Positions 1 to 4,243 of a stretch of 6,462 nt of DNA are shown here, piece after piece (the first letter of the stretch is position 1; each line of letters starts with the position of its first letter). The DNA lies in NCBI GenBank assembly GCA_021816565.1, contig JAKAXN010000267.1, forward strand, positions 1-6,462, in the 5' to 3' direction. The position numbers and the translations under genes are program-made. This DNA comes from Actinomycetes bacterium. GTDB lineage: Bacteria > Actinomycetota > Acidimicrobiia > Acidimicrobiales > Palsa-688. The notes below the pieces were generated by a model that had not been told where the DNA came from, did not search any database, and saw nothing but the letters and a program-made list of their open reading frames with translations.

Positions 1-1
1 G

Positions 2-238
2 CTGTGCGGCCGGCCCCTGTCCGAGCTGGCGGAGGCGGACCGCTACCGGCCGGTCATGGTCACCCGGGGCGGCCGGGCCCGGCTGGCCGGACCCGGCCTG
101 GTCGGCCAGGAGGGCGACATAGTCCACTTCGCCGTGCGCACCGAGGCCCTCGACGCCATCGGCGCCCGGCTGCTCGGTCCGGGCCGTGAGGGCGGGGCCG
201 GGCCGGCCGCCGCCCGCCAGCCGGAGCACCAGAGATGA
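2..238 (+). CDS. TrkA-family potassium uptake protein, C-terminal fragment (5' end outside window)
   Basis: Reading from base 2 gives an open frame with no start in the window that ends at TGA 236-238. The visible 78 residues begin LCGRPLSELAEADRYRPVMV and continue through a short beta-rich stretch (GQEGDIVHFAV) that fits the end of an RCK_C (TrkA_C) domain; a G-x-P-L-x-E-L opening and a late G-D-x-V/I strand are typical of it. A low-complexity Gly/Ala/Pro tail of about 20 residues ends the protein. Its stop overlaps the next gene's start as ATGA, so the two are almost certainly co-translated. Actinobacteria commonly carry two adjacent trkA-like genes (ceoB and ceoC in mycobacteria), whose products sit on the cytoplasmic face of a Trk/Ktr K+ channel. 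The family call leans on this partner as well as the fragment; the NAD-binding half is not visible. Confidence 0.72.
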   Translation: MCGRPLSELAEADRYRPVMVTRGGRARLAGPGLVGQEGDIVHFAVRTEALDAIGARLLGPGREGGAGPAAARQPEHQR

Positions 239-894
239 GGGTCTCGATCGCCGGCGGTGGCGTGGTCGGCCGGTCCATCGCCCGGGACCTGGTGCGCAAC
301 GGCCACGAGGTGCTGATCGTGGAATCGGACCCGGCGGTGGTGGGCCGCCAGGAGCAGGTTCCGGGCTGCCGGTGGTACGCCGGCGACGCCTGCGAGGTGA
401 GCACCCTGCACGAGGCCGGCTTCGGGTCGGCCGACGTGGTGGTGGCCGCCACCGGCGACGACGAGGACAATCTGGTGGTCTCGCTGCTCTCGAAGCAGGA
501 GTTCGCCGTCCCCCGGGTCATCGCCCGGGTCAACCACCCCAAGAACGAGTGGCTCTTCAACGAGACGTGGGGCGTCGACGTGTCGGTGTCCACGCCGCAC
601 CTCATCACCGCCCTGGTGGAGGAGGCCCTGTCGGTGGGCACGCTGGTCCGGTTGCTGCACTTCGCCGAGGGCAAGGCCGGCCTGGTCGAGGTCACCCTGG
701 CCGAGGAGTCCCCGGCGGTCGGCCGGCAGATCTCGGAGCTGGGCATGCCCCGCGACTCCAGCGTGGTGGCCGTCATCCGGGAGCGCCGGGTGGTGGTCCC
801 GAGGGGCGACACCCCGCTCCACGTGGGCGATGAGGTGATCGTGCTGGTCACCGAGGACTCCGAGGACGACGTCCGCCACATCCTGGTGTCCTGA
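235..894 (+). CDS. trkA: TrkA-family potassium uptake regulatory protein (RCK_N + RCK_C)
   Basis: This 219-residue protein is full length for a single-unit TrkA/Ktr regulatory subunit. The N-terminal Rossmann (RCK_N) domain opens with the dinucleotide-binding loop G7-G-G-V-V-G12. An acidic residue, E30, ends the second strand (VLIVE), as expected for binding the ribose of NAD(H), and AATGDDEDN (71-79) matches the conserved A-x-T-x-D-D-x-x-N segment of TrkA proteins. After about residue 135 comes an RCK_C domain, with VGRQISELGMP near 162-172 and VGDEVIVLV at 197-205. Known family members bind NAD(H) or ATP and gate a membrane K+ channel (TrkH/TrkG/KtrB type) from the cytoplasm. No channel gene is in the window. 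The start ATG lies inside the upstream stop (ATGA), so translational coupling is expected. Pairing with another TrkA gene resembles mycobacterial ceoB-ceoC; I cannot tell which of the two this corresponds to. Confidence 0.93.
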   Translation: MRVSIAGGGVVGRSIARDLVRNGHEVLIVESDPAVVGRQEQVPGCRWYAGDACEVSTLHEAGFGSADVVVAATGDDEDNLVVSLLSKQEFAVPRVIARVNHPKNEWLFNETWGVDVSVSTPHLITALVEEALSVGTLVRLLHFAEGKAGLVEVTLAEESPAVGRQISELGMPRDSSVVAVIRERRVVVPRGDTPLHVGDEVIVLVTEDSEDDVRHILVS

Positions 895-935
895 AACGCA
901 CCTCCGGGGGTCCCCCACCCGGCCCGGATAGCAGA

Positions 936-949
936 TTTATCCAAATAAA
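936..949. repeat. AT-rich inverted repeat upstream of whiB
   Basis: TTTAT-CCAA-ATAAA is a perfect 5-bp-arm inverted repeat in an AT-rich island (about 929-950) within otherwise very GC-rich DNA. It lies about 13 bp upstream of a possible -35 box (962-967) and about 120 bp upstream of the whiB start. Its position suits an operator or an upstream promoter element. No known regulator motif is recognised, so the role is inferred from position only. Confidence 0.35.
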
Positions 950-961
950 CCGTGGACCCCC

Positions 962-990
962 TTGATTCGCGCCCCCTGGAGTAGGAAGAT
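962..990 (+). promoter_or_regulatory. Possible whiB promoter (weak)
   Basis: TTGATT (962-967) matches four of six bases of a sigma-70-type -35 box. With 17-bp spacing the -10 position is GAAGAT (985-990), a poor match. A competing -10 is TAGTTA at 1001-1006, inside TGTAGTTACA, whose TGTA/TACA arms are also palindromic. The leader to the GTG start would be roughly 55 to 70 nt. An alternative sigma factor or activator-dependent promoter is equally possible. Confidence 0.28.
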
Positions 991-1054
991 CACAACCGTG
1001 TAGTTACATCGGTGGGAGCGAGGGTACGGTCCCACCGCCACTGATCACCGACTT

Positions 1055-1062
1055 GAGGGGAG
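1055..1062 (+). promoter_or_regulatory. Ribosome binding site fixing the whiB start at GTG 1068
   Basis: GAGGGGAG ends 5 nt before GTG 1068, a good Shine-Dalgarno spacing. The same frame also has a TTG at 1053, but that codon overlaps this site and has no ribosome binding site of its own. This decides the start in favour of GTG 1068 and a 96-residue product. Confidence 0.7.
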
Positions 1063-1067
1063 CCCCG

Positions 1068-1358
1068 GTGAACGATCTCATCGAACTCATTCTTCGGACA
1101 CCGGACCGGTCCTGGCAGCGCCAGGCCAACTGCATGGGCGTGGACCCCGACCTCTTCTTCCCCGAGCGGGGTGCGTCGACCCGGGAGGCCAAGGAGGTGT
1201 GCCGGGGTTGCGTGGTCCGCGAGGACTGCCTGGAGTACGCCCTGGCCAACGGTGAGAAGTTCGGCATCTGGGGCGGCCTGAGCGAGCGGGAACGCCGCAA
1301 GATCCGCCGCCGCCGGGCGCTCGAGCGCCGCTCCGGTGAGGTCGTAGCCGCCGGCTAG
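1068..1358 (+). CDS. whiB: WhiB-family [4Fe-4S] transcriptional regulator, WhiB/WhiB2(WhmD)-type
   Basis: This 96-residue protein has the four WhiB cysteines C22, C45, C48 and C54 (C-x22-C-x2-C-x5-C), which in the family ligate an oxygen- and NO-sensitive [4Fe-4S] cluster. Then come EDCLEYALANGEKF (52-65), the G66-I-W-G-G70 turn, and a basic tail (RERRKIRRRRALERR) of the kind that contacts DNA. From memory, the blocks DPDLFFPERGASTREAKEVC, LEYALAN and FGIWGGLSERER resemble Streptomyces coelicolor WhiB and mycobacterial WhiB2 (WhmD) more than WhiB1, WhiB3, WhiB4 or WhiB7. Those orthologs act with WhiA and the principal sigma factor in septation and sporulation control; that role here is inference. 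Start GTG 1068 is chosen for its ribosome binding site. The gene stands alone between trkA and a convergent formimidoyltransferase gene, whose TAG stop shares the CTAG at 1355-1358. The family is certain; the subtype is likely. Confidence 0.93.
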   Translation: MNDLIELILRTPDRSWQRQANCMGVDPDLFFPERGASTREAKEVCRGCVVREDCLEYALANGEKFGIWGGLSERERRKIRRRRALERRSGEVVAAG

Positions 1359-2281
1359 GTCCCGCCCATCTTGAATCTTCCCCCGTCGAGGCCCGCCTGT
1401 TCCAGGCGGGCCTCGATCGTTCGGTCCCGGCTCAGGCCCAGTTGCGACCACCGGGCCGGGTCCTCGGCGTCGAGCACGCTCGCCGGCACCAACCCCACCA
1501 GCTCGGCCCGCTCCACGCCGGCCCGGGCGGCGACCGCGTCGTAGGCCGCGCCGGGGCCCAGCCTCCAGGGGTCGACCAGGTTGCACGAGACCTGCACCCC
1601 CGTCCCCACCCGCAGCCCCAGGGTGCGCAATGCCGGCCCCCGGATCTCCGAGGCGATCCGGCGGGCCAGGTCCAGGTCCGGCTCGGCCAGCCACAGGTTG
1701 TAGGCCACCAGCACCCCCCGGGCCCCGACTGCGGCGGCCCCGGCGGTGGGGTGGGGGTGGGGCGGCCCGAAGTCGGGGACCAGACCGCCCCACGCCGAGC
1801 GTCGCACATCCGGAAGGGAGCGCTCCGGCCCGTAGAGGAAGCACGGCAGCGCCAGTTCGGCGGCCGCCCAGCGGGCGAAGCCGTCCCGGAGGGCCACCGC
1901 CCGCCCGTCGTCGCCGGGTCCGACCGGCCACCCGGACAGGGACACCCACGGGACCACGTCGAGGGAGCCGAGGCGGGGGTGGGCGCCGGCGTGCCGGCGC
2001 AGGTCGATGAGGGCCACGGCCGTGCGGGCCACCCGCTGCACGGCGGCGGCGAGCGGCTCGGGCGGCCCGGCCAGGGTCAGAACCGAGCGGTGGTGGTCGG
2101 CGTCGGAGTGCACGTCGAGGACCGACCGGCCCCCCGCCGCGACCAGGGCGGAGATGACCGCCGGGTCACGCCCTTCGCTGACGTTGATCACGCATTCGTA
2201 CACCTCCGGTTCCGCAGTTTCTGCGTCCGGAAGGTGTCGCGGCTCATCCGCAGAGGGTCGAGGATCCGGAGAAGAGGTCAC
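1355..2281 (-). CDS. Glutamate formimidoyltransferase (formiminotransferase domain protein)
   Basis: This 308-residue protein matches the formiminotransferase half of FTCD, without a fused cyclodeaminase domain. Visible blocks are ECVINVSEGRD (29-39), DVHSDADHHRSVLTL (56-70), HAGAHPRLGSLDVVP (97-111), PDFGPPHPHPTAGAAAVGAR (169-188) followed by LVAYNLWL, and GLVPASVLD (263-271). H101 in GAHPRLG aligns with the catalytic His82 of porcine FTCD. The known reaction moves a formimino group between N-formimino-glutamate and tetrahydrofolate in the cytoplasm. Some bacterial homologs act on 5-formyl-THF instead, replacing 5-formyl-THF cycloligase. No histidine-degradation (hut) gene is nearby, so which role applies is open. 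The GTG start at 2281 has no clear Shine-Dalgarno site and the first 27 residues are unconserved; GTG 2203 (V27) is an alternative but also lacks a well-spaced site. It converges with whiB and diverges from tatA. Confidence 0.88.
   Translation of the reverse strand: MTSSPDPRPSADEPRHLPDAETAEPEVYECVINVSEGRDPAVISALVAAGGRSVLDVHSDADHHRSVLTLAGPPEPLAAAVQRVARTAVALIDLRRHAGAHPRLGSLDVVPWVSLSGWPVGPGDDGRAVALRDGFARWAAAELALPCFLYGPERSLPDVRRSAWGGLVPDFGPPHPHPTAGAAAVGARGVLVAYNLWLAEPDLDLARRIASEIRGPALRTLGLRVGTGVQVSCNLVDPWRLGPGAAYDAVAARAGVERAELVGLVPASVLDAEDPARWSQLGLSRDRTIEARLEQAGLDGGRFKMGGT
1386..1416 (+). terminator. Perfect 14-bp hairpin, candidate whiB terminator inside the convergent gene
   Basis: Arms 1386-1399 (TCGAGGCCCGCCTG) and 1403-1416 are perfectly complementary around a TTC loop. 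It lies 27 bp past the whiB stop, where a terminator would be expected, but it is also codons 289-299 of the minus-strand formimidoyltransferase (IEARLEQAGLD). The plus-strand tail is TCGTTCGG, without a clear U-tract, so it would be a GC-rich actinobacterial-type terminator or a block to read-through from either side. Confidence 0.5.
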
Positions 2282-2287
2282 TGGGTG

Positions 2288-2316
2288 GTCACAAGGCCCC
2301 GAACAAGGAGTACCGT
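2288..2316 (+). promoter_or_regulatory. tatA promoter, leaderless type
   Basis: GTCACA (2288-2293, four of six -35 bases), a 17-bp spacer and TACCGT (2311-2316) form a sigma-70-like promoter. Only six bases separate the -10 box from ATG 2323, so transcription would begin at or next to the start codon, giving a leaderless mRNA. No Shine-Dalgarno site fits ATG 2323, in agreement. The element lies in the 41-bp gap to the divergent formimidoyltransferase gene. Confidence 0.55.
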
Positions 2317-2322
2317 AGCAAC

Positions 2323-2676
2323 ATGACCGCGAATCTGATGGGCACGGACGGGATCATCGTTTTGGTCATCGCCCTCATCGTCCTGGTGGGCGGCAGCCAG
2401 CTTCCGAAGCTGGCCCGCAACGTGGGCATGGCCGGACGGGAGTTCCGCAAGGCCCAGCAGGAGGCCGAGGAGGACGCCGAGCGGGAGAAGGCCTCCAAGG
2501 CGGCCAAGGACTCAGCCGTCCCGCCGCCGGTCGAGCTGTCCCCGGCCCCCGCCCCGGCCGCCGCTCCCGCTCAGGGGGCCCAGCCCGAGGGCGCCATCAC
2601 CCTCACCCCGGCCCAGCTCGACGCGCTGCTGAAGGCCCGTGAGGAGCAGGTTCGGGGCCAGGCCCAGACCAACTGA
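2323..2676 (+). CDS. tatA: Sec-independent protein translocase subunit TatA
   Basis: This 117-residue protein has TatA/Hcf106 architecture. A short N-terminal tail and one hydrophobic segment (about 10-24, IIVLVIALIVLVGG) lead into the hinge and amphipathic helix SQLPKLARNVGMAGREFRKAQQ (25-46). A charged Glu/Lys/Ala stretch, a Pro/Ala-rich linker (about 66-85) and a final predicted helix (LTPAQLDALLKAREEQ, 94-109) follow. In the Tat system TatA oligomerises with TatC and moves folded twin-arginine substrates across the membrane. The hinge glycine G23 is present, but the usual preceding phenylalanine (the FG pair) is V22. A TatB or TatE-like role cannot be excluded by sequence; no tatC or tatB is in the window, as is common in Actinobacteria. 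ATG 2323 is favoured by the TACCGT box six bases upstream; ATG 2338 is the alternative. Confidence 0.87.
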   Translation: MTANLMGTDGIIVLVIALIVLVGGSQLPKLARNVGMAGREFRKAQQEAEEDAEREKASKAAKDSAVPPPVELSPAPAPAAAPAQGAQPEGAITLTPAQLDALLKAREEQVRGQAQTN

Positions 2677-2757
2677 TCCGCACCCGGCTGATCGGCCCCG
2701 CCGACGGCCGGCCGGTCCCGGAAGGGCACCCCGAGGCCCCACCGGTCGGATTCCCCA

Positions 2758-2784
2758 AGACCCGGCGGCTCCACCGCCGGGTCT
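2758..2784 (+). terminator. tatA terminator hairpin
   Basis: AGACCCGGCGG (2758-2768), the loop CTCCA and CCGCCGGGTCT (2774-2784) form a perfect 11-bp stem 81 bp past the tatA stop. The following bases (GTCGCG) are not a T-tract, so it is a hairpin-only terminator of the type often predicted in GC-rich Actinobacteria. Confidence 0.6.
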
Positions 2785-2850
2785 GTCGCGTGGTGACACC
2801 CGCCCGGGCCGGCGCCGCCCCGGGGGGCGATCCCGGCGGCCCGTCGGCTT

Positions 2851-2879
2851 TTGGCTAGCGGGAGCCGGCACGGTAGTAT
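2851..2879 (+). promoter_or_regulatory. Sigma-70-type promoter for the second wbl gene
   Basis: TTGGCT (2851-2856, four of six bases) and TAGTAT (2874-2879, five of six) are separated by exactly 17 bp, the best promoter match in the window. Initiation near 2886 would give a leader of about 205 nt before GTG 3091. No other gene start lies between, although a separate small RNA from this promoter is possible. Confidence 0.55.
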
Positions 2880-2896
2880 GGGCGCTCTTCAGTTCG

Positions 2897-2923
2897 CCTA
2901 GTTTGCCGGCCGAGGCCGCTAGG
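2897..2923 (+). other. Possible leader-RNA hairpin upstream of the second wbl gene
   Basis: CCTAG (2897-2901) pairs with CTAGG (2919-2923), and CGGC (2907-2910) pairs with GCCG (2915-2918) around a CGAG tetraloop. This gives a nine-pair stem with a five-base bulge (2902-2906) on one side. It starts about 11 nt after the expected transcription start. No riboswitch family is recognised. Confidence 0.3.
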
Positions 2924-3079
2924 GGAAGTTGACGACCAGGCGCCGGGCGAGCGAACGGCGAAATGTGGTTGTCAACCGTGGCGCGGTGGCCGACGTAACT
3001 ACTCGGGCAGACCACGGCATGTGATGCGCTTCTCATGGGATTATCAGCATGGTCCCTGAGACTGAGGTTGAAGGACTAC

Positions 3080-3084
3080 GGAGG
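3080..3084 (+). promoter_or_regulatory. Ribosome binding site fixing the second wbl start at GTG 3091
   Basis: GGAGG followed by a 6-nt spacer precedes GTG 3091, an ideal arrangement. The in-frame ATG at 3049 has no ribosome binding site and would add 14 unconserved residues. GTG 3091 gives 84 residues, the same length as mycobacterial WhiB1. Confidence 0.78.
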
Positions 3085-3090
3085 ACGACT

Positions 3091-3345
3091 GTGGACACGA
3101 ACTGGATGGCTGAGGGCAAATGCCGTGAGCTGCCCCCTGAAACCTTCTTCCCCAGCGACGGAGTCGGTGTCGAGATCGCCCGGCGCATATGCGCTGACTG
3201 CCCCGTGAAGGAGCCGTGCCTGGAGTACGCGCTCTACAACCGGATCGAGCACGGTGTCTGGGGCGGGGCGTCCGAGCGGGAGCGCCGCCGGATCGCCCGC
3301 CAGCGCCGCGGCCTGCAGCACATCGCCGCCGAGCAGCACATCTGA
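3091..3345 (+). CDS. WhiB-family [4Fe-4S] transcriptional regulator, small WhiB1-sized form
   Basis: This 84-residue protein has cysteines C11, C34, C37 and C43 (C-x22-C-x2-C-x5-C), an aromatic residue (W5) ahead of the first cysteine, PETFFPSDG (16-24), the G55-V-W-G-G59 turn, and a basic tail with SERERRRIARQRR (61-73). Family members bind a redox- and NO-responsive [4Fe-4S] cluster, associate with region 4 of the principal sigma factor and modulate transcription. Length, a near-immediate N-terminal aromatic and the first-cysteine position resemble WhiB1/WblE, but the sequence between the first two cysteines differs, so I assign no symbol. It shares LEYAL and SERERR with the wbl gene at 1068, suggesting relatedness without a recent duplication. 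It has its own promoter (2851-2879) and a long leader. A GC hairpin follows the stop. Family certain, subtype open. Confidence 0.93.
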   Translation: MDTNWMAEGKCRELPPETFFPSDGVGVEIARRICADCPVKEPCLEYALYNRIEHGVWGGASERERRRIARQRRGLQHIAAEQHI

Positions 3346-3348
3346 CCC

Positions 3349-3363
3349 CGGGGGCGGCCCCCG
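3349..3363 (+). terminator. GC-only hairpin after the second wbl gene
   Basis: CGGGGG (3349-3354) and CCCCCG (3358-3363) pair around CGG, starting three bases after the TGA stop at 3343-3345. There is no T-tract and the stem is short, so termination here is only possible. Confidence 0.3.
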
Positions 3364-3420
3364 ACCCTGCTCCGCACCTGGTCGTGACCGGTGATCCCCG
3401 GCCGGCGCCGGGACGCCTGG

Positions 3421-3426
3421 TACCGT
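3421..3426 (+). promoter_or_regulatory. Leaderless-type -10 box for the AIM24 gene pair
   Basis: TACCGT lies exactly six bases before ATG 3433, the same box and spacing as at tatA (2311-2316 to 2323). No plausible -35 box sits 16-18 bp upstream and there is no Shine-Dalgarno site, consistent with a leaderless transcript starting at the ATG. Confidence 0.45.
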
Positions 3427-3432
3427 CCGCCC

Positions 3433-4227
3433 ATGGATCGCATCCAGTGCCAGTGGTGCCGGGCCCAGAACGACGTGGACGCCACCACCTGCTCCACGTG
3501 CGGGGCGCCGCTCGACGCCCGCAACCTGGTGAGCGACTCCGGGTGGCGGGAGGCTCCCCGCCTGCGGGACATGACCGAGTTCCGCTTCTCCAGCAGCACC
3601 TGCCAGGTGGAGGGCGAGCTGGTCCCGGTGGCGGAGATCAACCTGGCGCCCGGTGACTGGGTGTTCTTCGAGCACCACGTGCTGCTCTGGAAGGATGAGG
3701 GGACCCCGCTGAGCGCCTTGAACACCGGCGGGGGGATGAAGCGCATGCTCGGCGGCATGCCCCACGTCATCTCGGTGGCCTCCGGGCCGGGCCGGGTGGC
3801 GTTCTCCCGGGACGCCTCCGGCGAGGTGGTGGTCCTGCCCCTGCACCCGGGCATGGAGATCGACGTGCGCGAGCACGCCTTCCTGGTGGCGTCGCACTCG
3901 ATCAGCTACAGCTTCGAACGCATCAAGGGCATGAACAACGTCCTGCACGGCGAGGGCATGTACCTCGACCGCTTCGTCACCGCCGGCGAGCAGGGCATCC
4001 TGCTGCTCCACGGGTACGGCAACGTCTTCGAACGCACCCTCGGGGAGGGGGAGAAGATCCTGGTCGAGCCGGGCGGGTTCCTCTACAAGGACTCCACGGT
4101 CAGCATGAACACGGTGCAGCAGAACGTCCGCACCGGGATGATGCGCCACGGCATGTACCTGGCCGAGATGACCGGGCCGGGCCGGGTGGGGATCCAGTCC
4201 ATGTACGTCCACCACGCCACCGCCTAG
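3433..4227 (+). CDS. Zinc-ribbon AIM24-domain protein 1
   Basis: This 264-residue protein begins with a short zinc ribbon, C6-x2-C9-x10-C20-x2-C23, typical of a structural Zn site. A spacer (about 30-45) follows, then a beta-rich AIM24 (formerly DUF124) domain over about 46-260. Family-like blocks are FSSSTCQVEG (52-61), SGPGRVAFSRDASGEVVVLPLHPG (117-140), DVREHAFLVAS (144-154) and a terminal GPGRVGIQS (248-256). There is no signal peptide or membrane segment, so it is probably cytoplasmic. AIM24 proteins are widespread in bacteria and are named after a yeast mitochondrial inner-membrane protein; their bacterial role is not settled and I assign none. ATG 3433 is preferred over an upstream in-frame start at 3391 because the zinc ribbon begins at once and TACCGT lies six bases before it. 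A paralog follows after 16 bp, so the two should be co-transcribed. Confidence 0.85.
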   Translation: MDRIQCQWCRAQNDVDATTCSTCGAPLDARNLVSDSGWREAPRLRDMTEFRFSSSTCQVEGELVPVAEINLAPGDWVFFEHHVLLWKDEGTPLSALNTGGGMKRMLGGMPHVISVASGPGRVAFSRDASGEVVVLPLHPGMEIDVREHAFLVASHSISYSFERIKGMNNVLHGEGMYLDRFVTAGEQGILLLHGYGNVFERTLGEGEKILVEPGGFLYKDSTVSMNTVQQNVRTGMMRHGMYLAEMTGPGRVGIQSMYVHHATA

Positions 4228-4243
4228 GGACCGGGGCCCCGAC

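Larger units (their letters stand above)
2677..3090 (+). other. 414-bp non-coding region between tatA and the second wbl gene
   Basis: I see no convincing gene here: the open frames are GC-biased shadows without recognisable protein character. In order it contains the tatA terminator hairpin (2758-2784), a GC-rich low-information stretch, a promoter (2851-2879), a hairpin just past its expected start site (2897-2923), a perfect GGTTG-T-CAACC palindrome (2967-2977), the octamer GTAACTAC (2995-3002) and the ribosome binding site of the next gene. About 205 nt separate the expected start site from the wbl start codon, a long leader for so small a gene. Confidence 0.6.

Noticed and set aside
904..922. 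GGGGGTCCCCC and CCGGG/CCCGG as a trkA terminator
   Set aside because: The palindrome has no room for a loop and the alternative stem is only five pairs with no T-tract.
43..944. Long minus-strand open frames opposite trkA (over 290 codons)
   Set aside because: They lie fully antisense to a well-supported TrkA gene and read as Arg/His/Gly/Pro-rich translations typical of GC-rich shadow frames, with no family resemblance.
2929..2934. TTGACG as a -35 box
   Set aside because: No acceptable -10 box lies 16-19 bp downstream.
2969..3001. Second promoter for the wbl gene: TTGTCA with TAACTA
   Set aside because: The spacing is 21 bp, outside the workable range; the TTGGCT/TAGTAT pair is far better.
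3049..3090. Upstream ATG 3049 as the start of the second wbl gene
   Set aside because: It lacks a ribosome binding site, whereas GTG 3091 has GGAGG at ideal spacing and gives the usual WhiB1 length.
1097..3098. GACAC pentamers near both wbl starts (WhiA-like sites)
   Set aside because: A five-base motif is expected by chance and both copies lie inside coding sequence; not enough to call WhiA sites.
3391..3432. Earlier in-frame start for the first AIM24 protein (3391)
   Set aside because: It would add 14 residues with no conservation, and TACCGT sits six bases before ATG 3433 just as at tatA.
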